From assembly GCF_016615955.1 (NCBI RefSeq), contig NZ_CP067113.1:1612001-1676000 (forward strand): a stretch of 64,000 nucleotides of DNA, written 5' to 3'. This document shows, in pieces, positions 36,423-47,496 of this stretch. The translations under genes were made by a program, and so were the position numbers. The DNA comes from Luteimonas sp. MC1750 (GTDB lineage: Bacteria > Pseudomonadota > Gammaproteobacteria > Xanthomonadales > Xanthomonadaceae). Each line of letters starts with the position of its first letter. Positions within the stretch are counted from its first letter, which is position 1. Below the pieces are notes generated by a model, which saw only the letters and a program-made list of their open reading frames with translations, was not told the DNA's origin and searched no databases.

Positions 36423-38624
36423 CTAGCCCGGATCGTCGGGCAGCGTGAAGCGGAAACGCGCGCCCTGCCCCGGCACGCCGGCGCCGGTGATGGTGCCGCC
36501 ATGGCGTTCGATGATGCGCTTGACCGAGGCCAGGCCGATGCCTTCGCCGCTGAACGCGTCGGCCGCGTGCAGGCGCTGGAACGGGCGGAACAGCTTGTTG
36601 GCATAGGCCTGGTCGAAGCCGACGCCGTTGTCGGCGATCTCGAACCAGTCGTGCCCGCCCTCCGACACCCGGTGGAATCCGATGCGCGCGCCGGTGGCGT
36701 CGCGGGTGAACTTCCAGGCGTTCGCCAACAGGTTCCCCAGCAGGTTGCGCACCAGCGCGCTGTCGCCCGACGCGTGCAGCCCCGGCTCGATCCGGACATC
36801 GACCTCGCGCCCCGGCTCGGCCTGTCGAAGCTCGGCGACGAGGTCGTCAGCCATCGCCGAAAGATCCAGCGGCTCGCGCTTCAGCTCACCGCGCGAGACG
36901 CGCGACATCTTCAGCAGTGCATCGATCAGCTCGCCCATGCGCGCGGTGGCGGCGCGCACGCGGGCGATGTAGGCGCGGCCGGTTTCGTCGAAGGCGTCGC
37001 CATGGCGGTCGACGACCATGCGGCTGAACCCGTCGATGGCGCGCAGCGGGGCGCGCAGGTCGTGCGAGATGGTGTACGCGAACGACTCCAGCTCCTCGTT
37101 GGCGCGCGTCAGCTCGCGCGTGCGAAGCACGACGCGCGCCTCGAGGGTGCGGTTGAGCGCCAGCACCCGGGCCTCGGCGCGCAGGCGGTCGCTGATGTCC
37201 TCGACCTGCACCAGGCTGGCGATGCCCTGGCCCTCCTCGCCCGGCACCTGGGCATAGGTCAGGTGCACGTGGCGCAGGTCGCCGTCTTCCCGGCGCAGTT
37301 CGCGGGTGACGCGGTAGGCGCTGCCGGTGGCTTCGCGCGCGCGCGTTTCCGCCGCGCTGTCGAAGCCGGTGAACAGACCTTCGAAGTCGCGGCCCAGCAG
37401 CTCTTCCGGCGAAGCGCGCAGGATGTTGGCCAGGGCCAGGTTGCTGTCGATGATCCGGCCGTCGCGATCCAGCAGGGCCTTGCCGATCGCCGAGAAGCGC
37501 ATCGCCGCGCGGAAGCGCTGCTCGCTGCGCCGGTAGGACTCGCTCATGCGCACCGCGATCTGCTGCGCGCGCGACTGGGTCCGCGCCAGGATCATCGCCA
37601 GCGCGAACAGCAGCAGGGACGCCAGCATGCCGACGTAGATGGTTCCCGTCGGCCCGAGCAGGCCGGCATCGTCGTCCGGCCCCGGATCCTGGTGGAAGTC
37701 CAGTCGCCAGCGTCGGCCGTAGACCTCCTCGACCACGCTGTGGCTCGCGCCCTCGACCGTGCCCGCGACAGGCGCGGCGCCGTCGACCGGAAACACCGGC
37801 AGTTCGGCCTCTGTGGCCTCGACCGTGGGACCGTCGGCCTCGCCGATGTCGACGATCCGCATCGAAAAGCCTTCGCGGCCTTCCGGCAGCGCATTGGCGA
37901 CGAAGAGGTCCAGGCGGAACGGCGCGCAGACCCAGCCCGCCAGCGCCGCCGTGCGCGCCGAGGCATTGGCCGGCACGATGCCGCTGCGGTACACCGGCGC
38001 ATAGATCACCAGCCCGGGCCCCGCGCCCTGCTGCACCGCGGGCATCGGCGCGGTGATGCGTGCCGAGGCGCTGGCCCGCGCCGCCGACATCGCGGCCGCC
38101 TGCACCGGCTCGGTCAGCATGTCGAAGCCGACCGCGTCGGCCGTGGCGACGACCTGGGGCTCGAGCAGCACGATCGGCCCGTATTCCGCGCGCGCACCCG
38201 GCGGATCCACGCGGAACAGCAGGCGCGTGGCCTGGCGCTGTTCAAGCTGGAAATCCTGCAGCTGCGCCGGCGACATGGCGGCCGCATAGCAGAGGCCGAG
38301 CATCGCCGGGAAGCGCCTCGGAAGATCCAGGCCCTCGGCGTAATTGCGCCACTGGCGCGGACTGGGCCGGTCCACGGCGGCGAGCAGGGACACGCCGCCG
38401 CGGGTGATGAGCTCGTAGGTCAGCAGCTGCTGGCGCAGCCCGGCGACCACCTGCTCGGCCTCGACGGCCAGCCGCGCCTCGGCCAGCGCGCGTTCGCGGT
38501 TCCCGGCGCCCATCGCATAGATCACCACCAGGCTGAGCGAGGCGACCAGGACCAGGGTGGCCAGCATGTAGCCCTGGCGGGCCGGCATCGGTTCGCCGGC
38601 GGAGATGTCGTCGCGAGTGCTCAT
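36423..38624 (-). CDS. Membrane sensor histidine kinase (CHASE-PAS-HisKA-HATPase)
   Basis: Sensor kinase of 733 residues with no receiver domain and no adjacent response regulator. An N-terminal helix (YMLATLVLVASLSLVVIYAM) and a second around 325-345 flank a roughly 290-residue periplasmic CHASE-type domain (LRQQLLTYELITRGGVSLLA is characteristic). A PAS domain follows (FRAAMRFSAIGKALLDRDGR), then HisKA with the H-box FAYTISHDLRAPLRAIDGF, and HATPase with NLLANAWKFT, a D-x-G box EIADNGVGFD and GEGIGLASVKRI. The H-box subtype resembles phytochrome-like and CHASE kinases. The signal is unknown. It lies between smpB and ssrA on the opposite strand and may be an orphan kinase. Confidence 0.9.
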   Translation of the reverse strand: MSTRDDISAGEPMPARQGYMLATLVLVASLSLVVIYAMGAGNRERALAEARLAVEAEQVVAGLRQQLLTYELITRGGVSLLAAVDRPSPRQWRNYAEGLDLPRRFPAMLGLCYAAAMSPAQLQDFQLEQRQATRLLFRVDPPGARAEYGPIVLLEPQVVATADAVGFDMLTEPVQAAAMSAARASASARITAPMPAVQQGAGPGLVIYAPVYRSGIVPANASARTAALAGWVCAPFRLDLFVANALPEGREGFSMRIVDIGEADGPTVEATEAELPVFPVDGAAPVAGTVEGASHSVVEEVYGRRWRLDFHQDPGPDDDAGLLGPTGTIYVGMLASLLLFALAMILARTQSRAQQIAVRMSESYRRSEQRFRAAMRFSAIGKALLDRDGRIIDSNLALANILRASPEELLGRDFEGLFTGFDSAAETRAREATGSAYRVTRELRREDGDLRHVHLTYAQVPGEEGQGIASLVQVEDISDRLRAEARVLALNRTLEARVVLRTRELTRANEELESFAYTISHDLRAPLRAIDGFSRMVVDRHGDAFDETGRAYIARVRAATARMGELIDALLKMSRVSRGELKREPLDLSAMADDLVAELRQAEPGREVDVRIEPGLHASGDSALVRNLLGNLLANAWKFTRDATGARIGFHRVSEGGHDWFEIADNGVGFDQAYANKLFRPFQRLHAADAFSGEGIGLASVKRIIERHGGTITGAGVPGQGARFRFTLPDDPG

Positions 38625-38705
38625 CCGCGGCCAGAATAGCGCGTGCGCCGCGCTTTGCCCCCGCGGGCGGGGCTGAACGCCGGTCTTCGTCCAACGTCGC
38701 GTCCC

Positions 38706-38733
38706 TTGCGGCCCGCCGATGCGCCCCTATACT
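38706..38733 (+). promoter_or_regulatory. Promoter of ssrA
   Basis: TTGCGG (38706-38711), 16 bp, TATACT (38728-38733). It would give a precursor with about 48 nt before the mature tmRNA 5' end. Confidence 0.65.
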
Positions 38734-38787
38734 GGGGACGTCAAGCGCGTTCTCTGCCACCCGGCAGACGCCAGCTGTCCCGGATAC

Positions 38788-39141
38788 GGGGGTGTACTGG
38801 CTTCGACGGGGGTCGCGAAATCGCCTGGTGCATGCCGAGGGGGCAGCTTTCCTCGTAAATCCAGCGGCAAACTTCTAGTTGCCAACGACGACAACTACGC
38901 TCTCGCCGCTTAAGGCGTAAGCCCCGAACCCACTTGTGCCTGTGCTCGTGGATGTAGGGTCATTATCACGGGAATCCAGCCGCGGAGGTTGCCTGTCTTC
39001 CGCGGTTGAACTGACAGGCTGGTCATCCGGCGCGCTTCGCACACCGTGCTGCCGGGTGACGAGATCCAACGGTGGGCTAAGCATGTAGGGCCGGGGATGG
39101 AGTGCCTTCGGACGCGGGTTCAATTCCCGCCACCTCCACCA
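38788..39141 (+). ncRNA. ssrA: Transfer-messenger RNA (tmRNA, one-piece)
   Basis: Rescues stalled ribosomes together with SmpB. The 5' end GGGGGTG and the 3' end CACCTCC-A-CCA form the acceptor stem with the G3-U wobble that alanyl-tRNA synthetase requires. The 5' region CTGGCTTCGACGG and the T-arm GGTTCAATTCC are standard, and CCA is encoded. The tag frame begins at GCC (38881) and encodes ANDDNYALAA before TAA (38911-38913). Length is 354 nt. It is uninterrupted, with no integrated element or repeated 3' end downstream. Confidence 0.97.
38881..38913 (+). CDS. tmRNA proteolysis-tag reading frame (ANDDNYALAA)
   Basis: Ten codons plus TAA inside ssrA. Resume codon GCC follows the TAGTT context. 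The C-terminal ALAA is the ClpXP/ClpAP degron, and the middle NDDNY is a one-residue variant of the E. coli tag (NDENY). Confidence 0.93.
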   Translation, partial: ANDDNYALAA

Positions 39142-39150
39142 ACGCAGGAC

Positions 39151-39180
39151 CAGGAAGCCCGCCGCGATGCGGGCTTCCTG
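39151..39180 (+). terminator. Hairpin terminator downstream of ssrA
   Basis: Perfect 11-bp stem CAGGAAGCCCG/CGGGCTTCCTG with an 8-nt loop, 9 bp after the tmRNA CCA end. There is no T-run, so it may also act as a 3' processing or stability hairpin. Confidence 0.6.
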
Positions 39181-39234
39181 CTGTCCGGGCCCCGGAAACC
39201 TGCCTCCGGGGCGCGCTTGCGGCATCCTAGGCGC

Positions 39235-40139
39235 ATGTCACGCGCACCCGCTCCCATTGCGAACTCCGGCGTTGCCGCCACGCATGCGGCCGCTCCAGGC
39301 GCCGGCAGCGTGCTGCGCGGGGTCGAGCGCTGGCGCGGCGGCGAGGTCCGGCACGTCGAGGACCATGTCGCCGAGGAGGTCCCGGTGGCCTTCGTCTACA
39401 ACGACCAGCCCTTCGCGGTGATGATGGCCACGCCCGCCGACATCGCCGATTTCGCCACCGGCTTCGCGCTCAGCGAGGGCATCGTGGAGCGCCTGGCGGA
39501 CGTGTCGGTCGAGCACATCGAGACCTTCATCGAAGGCATCGAAGTGCGGCTGCGCATTCCCGCTGCGCGCGCGCAGGCACTGGCCCGGCGCCGGCGCAGC
39601 ATGGCCGGCCGCAGCGGCTGCGGGGTCTGCGGCAGCGAGCTGCTGGAGGCGGCCCTGCGCTACCCGCCGCCGGTCGCATCCGACGTGCGGGTGACCACCG
39701 CCGCGCTGCGCCGCGCCCTGGGCGAACTGCGCGCCGCGCAGGCGCTCACCGCGCTCACCGGCGCGGCGCATGCCGCAGGCTGGATGGCAGTGGACGGCAG
39801 CCTGCTGCTGGCGCGCGAGGACGTCGGCCGCCACAACGCCCTCGACAAGCTGATCGGCGCCATGGCCGCCGCCGGCCATCAGCCCGAAGCCGGCTTCCTC
39901 GTGGTCACCAGCCGCGCCAGCTACGAAATGGCCATGAAGGCGGCCAGCGCCGGCATCTCCTTCATGGCCGCGATCTCGGCGCCGACCGCACTCGCGATCT
40001 CGCTGGCCGAGCATGCGGACCTGACCCTGCTGGGCTTCGCCCGCGACGACGGCCAGGCGGTCTACACGCATCCCCGGCGGCTGCTTGCCGACCGGCCAGC
40101 TGCGTCCGGCGACACCGGGGCCAGCGCAGGTACGCCGCC

Positions 40140-40143
<4 letters not shown>
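39235..40143 (+). CDS. fdhD: Formate dehydrogenase accessory sulfurtransferase FdhD
   Basis: Transfers sulfur from IscS to the molybdenum cofactor so that FDH-type enzymes become active. The 302 residues contain the flexible-loop cysteine pair in SGCGVCGSE, the N-terminal EVPVAFVYNDQPFAVMMATP block, and the C-terminal REDVGRHNALDKLIG and TSRASYEMAMKA signatures. The start is set at ATG 39235. The stop overlaps the ATG of the molybdo-oxidoreductase (ATGA), strongly suggesting that FdhD matures that enzyme. Confidence 0.95.
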
Positions 40144-42486
<2,343 letters not shown>

Positions 42487-42497
<11 letters not shown>

Positions 42498-42771
42498 CGC
42501 GGCCCTGCTCCACGCGCTCCTGGCCGAACTGGCCGGGCATCCCGACGGGGTGTCGAGCGCGCGCCTGTGCAAGCGCCTGGGGCTGCGCATGAGCGTGCTG
42601 CTGCGCATGCTGGCGTGGATCGGCGAGGATCCGATCGGCGACCACGCCGCACCCGGCTGGGTGCGCACGCGCGATGACGGCACGCGCACCCTGGTGCAGC
42701 TGACCGCCACGGGCCAGGCGCTGCTGGCCAGCCTCCCGCACGCGTCCCCGGCGGCGCCGGAGCCGCCGTAG
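42487..42771 (+). CDS. Small winged-helix-like protein, TTG start (hypothetical)
   Basis: No named family recognised. A 94-residue frame begins with TTG at 42487, overlapping the 3' end of the oxidoreductase by 11 bp, because no ATG or GTG in this frame lies nearby. The sequence ALLHALLAELAGHPDGVSSA then RLCKRLGLRMSVLLRMLAWIG reads as a helix-turn-helix, followed by a beta-wing (GWVRTRDDGTRTLVQLTATG) and a C-terminal helix. This resembles small DNA-binding or MarR-like proteins. Coupling with the fdhD-ydeP pair suggests a linked regulatory or accessory role, which is inference. A 7-bp CACGCGG/CCGCGTG hairpin at 42779-42797 follows it. Confidence 0.62.
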
Positions 42772-42873
42772 CGTCAACCACGCGGCGGGTCCGCGTGCGG
42801 CGTCGGGCGGGCGCCTTCCGCGGTGCCCTGTGCGATCCTGTCGGTCCCGCCGAGCGCGCCCGCACCACCCAGC

Positions 42874-43626
42874 ATGACGTCCGACGCCAACCCGGCTGCA
42901 GCCTTGACCACGGGGCGTCCCGACGTCCTGGTCGTCGACGACGACACCGACATCGTCGACCTCATCGACCGCTACCTGGGCGCACATGGCTTCGCCGTCC
43001 GCGCCGCGCACACCGGCGCCGACATGCACCTCGCCCTGGCCGCGGCCGCGCCCGACGTCGTCCTGCTCGACCTCGGCCTGCCCGACGTCGACGGCCTCTC
43101 GCTGCTTCAGCAGTTGCGCACCCACTGGCAGGGGCCGGTGATCGTGGTCAGCGGCCGCGGCGGCGCGGTGGAGCGCGTGGTCGGGCTCGAGCTGGGCGCC
43201 GACGATTACGTCGCCAAGCCTTTCGACTTCCGCGAGCTGCTGGCGCGCATCCGTTCGGTGCTGCGCCGCGCCGCGCCGGTCGAGGCGCAGCCGGTGGCCG
43301 GCACGCCGCGCCGGTTGGCGTTCGCGCACCTGGTCGTCGACCTGGCGGCGCGGCGGATGCATGACGCCGCCGGCACCGAGATCCCGCTCACCACCGGTGA
43401 ATTCGACCTGCTGCGCGCCCTGCTCGAGCGGCCCAACGAGGTCCGCAGCCGCGACGAGCTGATGACCAGCCTGTACGGCCGCGAAGCCGGGCCCTTCGAC
43501 CGCGCGATCGACGTCGGCGTCGCGCGCCTGCGGCGCAAGGTGGAGCCGGACCCGGCGAACCCGGACCTCATCCGCTCGGTGCGCGGCCTCGGCTACCTGC
43601 TTGCCGCCGAGGTGCGGCCGGCATGA
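42874..43626 (+). CDS. OmpR/PhoB-family response regulator
   Basis: Two-component transcription regulator of 250 residues from the ATG at 42874. The receiver domain has the acidic pair in VLVVDDDTDIVDL, the phospho-acceptor Asp in VVLLDLGLPDVDG, and the conserved Lys in DDYVAKPFDFRELL. The C-terminal winged helix carries EIPLTTGEFDLLRALLERP, and the recognition-helix region AIDVGVARLRRKVEPDP then IRSVRGLGYLL. The stop overlaps the ATG of the hybrid kinase gene (ATGA), so the two are almost certainly a cognate pair. No target site can be inferred. Confidence 0.93.
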   Translation: MTSDANPAAALTTGRPDVLVVDDDTDIVDLIDRYLGAHGFAVRAAHTGADMHLALAAAAPDVVLLDLGLPDVDGLSLLQQLRTHWQGPVIVVSGRGGAVERVVGLELGADDYVAKPFDFRELLARIRSVLRRAAPVEAQPVAGTPRRLAFAHLVVDLAARRMHDAAGTEIPLTTGEFDLLRALLERPNEVRSRDELMTSLYGREAGPFDRAIDVGVARLRRKVEPDPANPDLIRSVRGLGYLLAAEVRPA

Positions 43627-45617
43627 GCGACGGCGCACTGCCCGTTCACGCCATCCCGGGACTGTTCGAAGCCGTGCCCGACGCGCTGGTGGTGATCGGT
43701 CCCGACGGCCGCATCCTGCACGCCAACGGCCAGGCGGAAGCGCTGTTCGGCCACCCGCGCGGCAGCCTCGAAGGCCGTGAGATCGAGGACCTGCTGCCGG
43801 CCGCGGCGCGCGCGCGCCACCGCGACTACCGCGACCGCTACATGGGCCAGCCGCACGTGCGGCCCATGGGCGCGACCGGTCAGACCCTGACCGGACTGCG
43901 CAGCGACGGCAGCGAATTCGCGGTCGAGATCGCGCTGAGTCCGCTGCAATCGACCGCCGGCCCGCGCTACCTGGCGTCGGTGCGCGACATCTCCGGCACC
44001 CAGCGCGTGCGCCAGGCGCTGGCGCGGGCGCGCTACGACGCCATCGCCGCGCGCATCGGACAGCTGGCGCTGGAGACCGGCACCGAGGCGGAATTGCTCG
44101 AGCTGCTGCCCGGCCTGCTGGCCGAGGCCCTCGGCGTCGACTCGGTGGCGATCCTGGCGGCCCCGCACGATGCCCACCCGGCGGGAGTCCGCGCGGCCAT
44201 CGGCCCGGCGTGGAGCGTCGCCGGCACCACGCCGCGGCCCTTCGCCGGCCAGCACCGCGAGGCCTGGATCATCGACGACGTCGCCGTCGATCCGTCGGCA
44301 GCCGCCCTGTTCCCGCTGCCGCTGCCGCCCTCGGGCAGCGCGGTCATGGTCCCGGTGCTCGAACGCCACCGCGTGGCCGGCGCCCTGCTGGCCAGCGCCC
44401 GCGAACCACGCCGCTTCGACCACGACACGCGCCACCTCCTGCAGTCCGCGGCTGCCACGCTCGGCGCATTCGTGCAGCAGCGCCGCGCCGAGGAACAGCT
44501 CGCGCATGCCCACCGCCTGGACGCGATCGGCCAGCTGACCGGCGGCGTGGCGCATGACTTCAACAACCTGCTGACGGTGATGTCGGGCAGCCTGCAGCTG
44601 CTGGAGACGGAGGTCGCCAGCGACTCGGGACGCGAACTGCTGGCCAGCGCCCTGCGCACGGTCGGCCGCGGTGCCGAGCTCACCGCCAAGCTGCTGGCCT
44701 TCGCGCGCCGCCAGCGCCTGCTGCCGCGCGAGGTCGACGTCCCGGCGCTGCTGCACGACGTCGAGCGGGTGCTGCGGAGCACGCTGGGGGACGCCGTGCG
44801 GCTGCGGCTCGAGGTCGAGGACGGCGTCTCGTCCGCCTGCATCGACGCCGGCCAGCTGGAAGCCGCGCTGCTCAACCTGGTGCTCAACGCGCGCGATGCG
44901 CTGCCGCAGGGCGGCGAGATCGTGCTCGGGGCCGGCGAGGAAAGCGTCAAGCGGCCCCGGCCCGGCCTGCCCGCAGGGCGCTACCTGCGGCTCTCGGTGC
45001 GCGACACCGGACGCGGCATGCCGGCGGACGTGCTGGCGCGCGCCATGGAGCCGTTCTTCACGACCAAGGGCCGCGAGCGCGGCAGCGGCCTGGGCCTCAG
45101 CATGGTGCATGGCTTCGCGCGCCAGAGCGGCGGCGACCTGGAGATCGACAGCAGCCCGGGCGTGGGCACCGAGGCCCGGCTGTACCTCCCGCTGGGTGGC
45201 GCCGGCGCGAATGACGCGCCGGCAACGCCTGTGTCCGCCGCGTCGTCATCGGGCAGCGGCGAGCGCGTACTGGTGGTCGAGGATGACCCTGCGGTGCGCG
45301 CGATCACCGTCGCCTTCCTGCGCACGGGCGGCTACGCCGTCGAGGCGGTCGCCGACGCCGAGGCGGCCCTGGTGCGCCTGCGCGAGGATGACGGCTTCGC
45401 CCTGCTCTTCACCGACGTGATGCTGGGCCCCGGCATGGACGGCAAGCGCCTGGCGGTCGCCGCCCGCGGGCTGCGACCGGGCCTGCCGGTGCTGCTGACC
45501 TCGGGCGACGAGGAACACGCCGCGGACGCGGCGGCCACCTCGGGCCTGCGGCTGTTGCGCAAGCCCTGGCGACGCGAGGTGCTGGTGGAGGCCGTGCGCG
45601 ACGAACTCGCGCGCTAG
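43623..45617 (+). CDS. Cytosolic hybrid histidine kinase (PAS-GAF-HisKA-HATPase-receiver)
   Basis: Sensor kinase of 664 residues with no membrane helix, so it senses a cytoplasmic signal. Order: PAS (LFEAVPDALVVIGPDGRILH), a GAF-like domain (about 145-300), HisKA with QLTGGVAHDFNNLLTVMSG (the NtrB-like H-box subtype), HATPase with LNLVLNARDALPQGG and GSGLGLSMVHGFA, and a C-terminal receiver (VLVVEDDPAVRAI, phospho-acceptor in LLFTDVMLGPGMDG, Lys in LRKPWRRE). There is no Hpt domain, so relay to the upstream OmpR regulator must be direct or through another protein. Its TAG stop shares the palindrome CTAG with the stop of the convergent Crp/Fnr gene. Confidence 0.92.
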   Translation: MSDGALPVHAIPGLFEAVPDALVVIGPDGRILHANGQAEALFGHPRGSLEGREIEDLLPAAARARHRDYRDRYMGQPHVRPMGATGQTLTGLRSDGSEFAVEIALSPLQSTAGPRYLASVRDISGTQRVRQALARARYDAIAARIGQLALETGTEAELLELLPGLLAEALGVDSVAILAAPHDAHPAGVRAAIGPAWSVAGTTPRPFAGQHREAWIIDDVAVDPSAAALFPLPLPPSGSAVMVPVLERHRVAGALLASAREPRRFDHDTRHLLQSAAATLGAFVQQRRAEEQLAHAHRLDAIGQLTGGVAHDFNNLLTVMSGSLQLLETEVASDSGRELLASALRTVGRGAELTAKLLAFARRQRLLPREVDVPALLHDVERVLRSTLGDAVRLRLEVEDGVSSACIDAGQLEAALLNLVLNARDALPQGGEIVLGAGEESVKRPRPGLPAGRYLRLSVRDTGRGMPADVLARAMEPFFTTKGRERGSGLGLSMVHGFARQSGGDLEIDSSPGVGTEARLYLPLGGAGANDAPATPVSAASSSGSGERVLVVEDDPAVRAITVAFLRTGGYAVEAVADAEAALVRLREDDGFALLFTDVMLGPGMDGKRLAVAARGLRPGLPVLLTSGDEEHAADAAATSGLRLLRKPWRREVLVEAVRDELAR

Positions 45618-46339
45618 TGGCAGCGCTCGTCCTCGCCGGCGAGCACCGCGCGCAGGCCCCCCTCGTCAACGATGCGGATGCGTCGGCCGCTGACTTCGAT
45701 CATGCCGCGGGCCTGCATGCGCGACAGCGCGCGGGTCACGGTTTCCAGGGTCAGCGAGAGGAAGTTGCCGAGCTCGGCGCGGGTCATGCGCAGCTGCAGC
45801 AGCTCAGGGTCGAGGGCCAGGGTGGCAAAGCGCGCCGACAGGTCGAGCAGGAACGCGACCACGCGCTGGTCGGCGCCCAGCGTGCCGATGGCCAGCATCC
45901 AGCGCCAGTCGCGGCGGATTTCGCCGGCGAGCATGGCGGTCACCCGCGACTGGATCTCCGGCAGCATGTCCTGCAGGCGCGCGCAGGGCAGCTCCCAGAC
46001 TTCGGCCCCGTCCAGCGCCACCGCATCGCAGGCATGGGCCGGCATGTCCACCGAGTCGAGGCCCAGCAGGTCGCCGCGCATGCGGAAGCCAGTGATCTTC
46101 TCTCGGCCGTCCTCGCTCAGCACGCTGGTCTTGAAGCAGCCGCTGCGCACGTAATAGAGCGAGTGGCGCGGCTGGCCGGCATGGAACAGCGCCTGGCGCG
46201 GCTCCATCCGGTGCACCCGCGGCGGCCAGCGCAGCAGCAGCGATTCAAGCGCCGGCGCCGCGTGCTGCTGGCGGTCGGAGGACCAGTCACCTGCCTGGCC
46301 GCGGGCGGCGGACTGGCTGGACATGGCGTTGTGGAACAT
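45614..46339 (-). CDS. Crp/Fnr-family transcription regulator
   Basis: Regulator of 241 residues: an N-terminal cyclic-nucleotide-binding-like beta barrel (EPRQALFHAGQPRHSLYYVR, GRFRMRGDLLGLD-like DLLGLDSVDM) and a C-terminal winged helix with an Fnr-type recognition segment (TRAELGNFLSLTLETVTRAL), including the Glu and Arg that read TTGAT half-sites. The N-terminal cysteine cluster of Fnr is missing, so it is not an Fe-S oxygen sensor of that type; it could be a Dnr/FixK-like protein. An AGGAG box precedes the ATG at 46339. Three phased GTAAC repeats lie 67-91 bp upstream. It may regulate the neighbouring two-component or fdhD genes (inference). Confidence 0.92.
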   Translation of the reverse strand: MFHNAMSSQSAARGQAGDWSSDRQQHAAPALESLLLRWPPRVHRMEPRQALFHAGQPRHSLYYVRSGCFKTSVLSEDGREKITGFRMRGDLLGLDSVDMPAHACDAVALDGAEVWELPCARLQDMLPEIQSRVTAMLAGEIRRDWRWMLAIGTLGADQRVVAFLLDLSARFATLALDPELLQLRMTRAELGNFLSLTLETVTRALSRMQARGMIEVSGRRIRIVDEGGLRAVLAGEDERCH

Positions 46340-46405
46340 GGGCGGCTCCTGCGGCGCGATGCCAGCCACTCTATTCAGCCGCCACGCGCGCACGGGCAGC
46401 GGGCG

Positions 46406-46430
46406 GTAACGGTTTGTAACCGTATGTAAC
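46406..46430. promoter_or_regulatory. Three GTAAC direct repeats with a 10-bp period plus inverted repeat
   Basis: GTAAC occurs at 46406, 46416 and 46426, exactly one helical turn apart, upstream of the Crp/Fnr-type gene. A perfect inverted repeat ACGGTTTGTAACCGT (46409-46423) overlaps the first two. The 384-bp gap between the two minus-strand genes (46340-46723) also holds ATGAA-AACG-TTCAT (46465-46478), a 10-bp GC hairpin (46557-46579) and the terminator at 46646-46675; I see no coding frame in it that I would support. Confidence 0.5.
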
Positions 46431-46645
46431 GGCGGCGGACTGTGCAGGGATTACGCAGACGCAAATGAAAACGTTCATCCCGGAACTGAGGAAGGCGCCG
46501 GGGAGCGGCGCCGAGGCGCTTTGACGCATGGCCTGCTGAGGGGAAGTCAAGGAGGAGGCTTCGGCCGCAGGCCGGAGCCGGGGGACATGAGCGGCAGCAG
46601 GCATCGCATCGCAGCACCGCCAAGCGTCCCGCCGGAACAACCAAA

Positions 46646-46675
46646 ATGAAAGGCCGCCTTGCGGCGGCCTTTCAT
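46646..46675 (-). terminator. Intrinsic terminator of the OmpA-lipoprotein gene
   Basis: Perfect 13-bp stem ATGAAAGGCCGCC/GGCGGCCTTTCAT with a TTGC loop, 49 bp after the stop. On the minus strand it is followed by TTTTGGTT. Confidence 0.85.
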
Positions 46676-46723
46676 GCGGACATGCGTGCGCGTTGCGCAT
46701 GGGGGCGCGCGTCGCGCGTCGCG

Positions 46724-47401
46724 TCAGCCCTGCAGCGGCACCACGCGGATCTCGACGCGGCGGTTCAGGGCGCGGCCCTGCTCGGTCGCATTGTCGGCGA
46801 TCGGCATCGACTTGCCGAAGCCCACGACCTCGAAGCGCTCGCGCATCAGGCCCTGGCCGATCAGGTAGTTGGCCACCGAGGAGGCGCGCTGCTCGGAAAT
46901 GCGCTGGTTGACCGCATCGCCACCGACATTGTCGGTGTGACCGGCGACTTCCACGATGGTCTGGTTGTACTCGGACAGCGTGCGCGCGACGTTGTTGAGC
47001 GCCGGGTAGAACTGCGGCTTGAGGTCGGTCTTGTTGAAATCGAAGGTCACGCCATCGGGCAGGTTGAGCTTGATGACGTCGCCGTCGCGGTCGACCACGA
47101 TGCCGGTGCCGGCGGTCTGGCGGCGCAGTTCGGCCTCCTGGCGATCCTGGTAGGCGCCGACGGCGCCGCCGGTGATGCCGCCCACGCCGGCGCCCACCAG
47201 CGCGCGCTGGCGACGCTCGGTGGCGTCGGAGCCGCTCAGCAGCCCGGCCACCGCGCCGATGCCGGCGCCGATCAGCGCGCCGCGACGGGTCTTGTTCGGA
47301 TCGTTGGGATCACTCGTCTGGCCGGTGTAGCTGGCGCAGCTGGTGAGCAGGACCGCGCTGGCGGCGAGCGAGACGACGAGGATACGGGGCGACGTGCGCA
47401 T
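46724..47401 (-). CDS. OmpA-family lipoprotein with glycine-zipper segment (YiaD-like)
   Basis: Outer-membrane lipoprotein that anchors to peptidoglycan. It has 225 residues: a signal peptide with lipobox VLLTSC (Cys about residue 22), a glycine-zipper hairpin (GALIGAGIGAVAGLLSG, GAGVGGITGGAVGAYQD), and a C-terminal OmpA domain with the peptidoglycan-binding signature (TVEVAGHTDN-like VEVAGHTDNVG, NQRISEQRASSVANYLI, GRALNRRVEI). It has its own terminator downstream. It is separated from alr by 95 bp on the same strand. Confidence 0.93.
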   Translation of the reverse strand: MRTSPRILVVSLAASAVLLTSCASYTGQTSDPNDPNKTRRGALIGAGIGAVAGLLSGSDATERRQRALVGAGVGGITGGAVGAYQDRQEAELRRQTAGTGIVVDRDGDVIKLNLPDGVTFDFNKTDLKPQFYPALNNVARTLSEYNQTIVEVAGHTDNVGGDAVNQRISEQRASSVANYLIGQGLMRERFEVVGFGKSMPIADNATEQGRALNRRVEIRVVPLQG

Positions 47402-47496
47402 GGGGGAGGCTCCTGTGGCGGGCGGCGGGCGCCCTGTTGGATGAACGGGGCCACGCTAACCGCGGATGCGTCCGCGTGCAGTGATGGGCGCCACCC

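Noticed and set aside
39121..39141. 3' end of ssrA as an integration site
   Set aside because: No integrase gene or repeated copy of the tmRNA 3' end is present; fdhD follows directly.
46371..46700. 109-codon minus-strand frame in the gap upstream of the Crp/Fnr-type gene
   Set aside because: It runs through a strong terminator hairpin and the phased GTAAC repeats, has no Shine-Dalgarno and no recognisable sequence.
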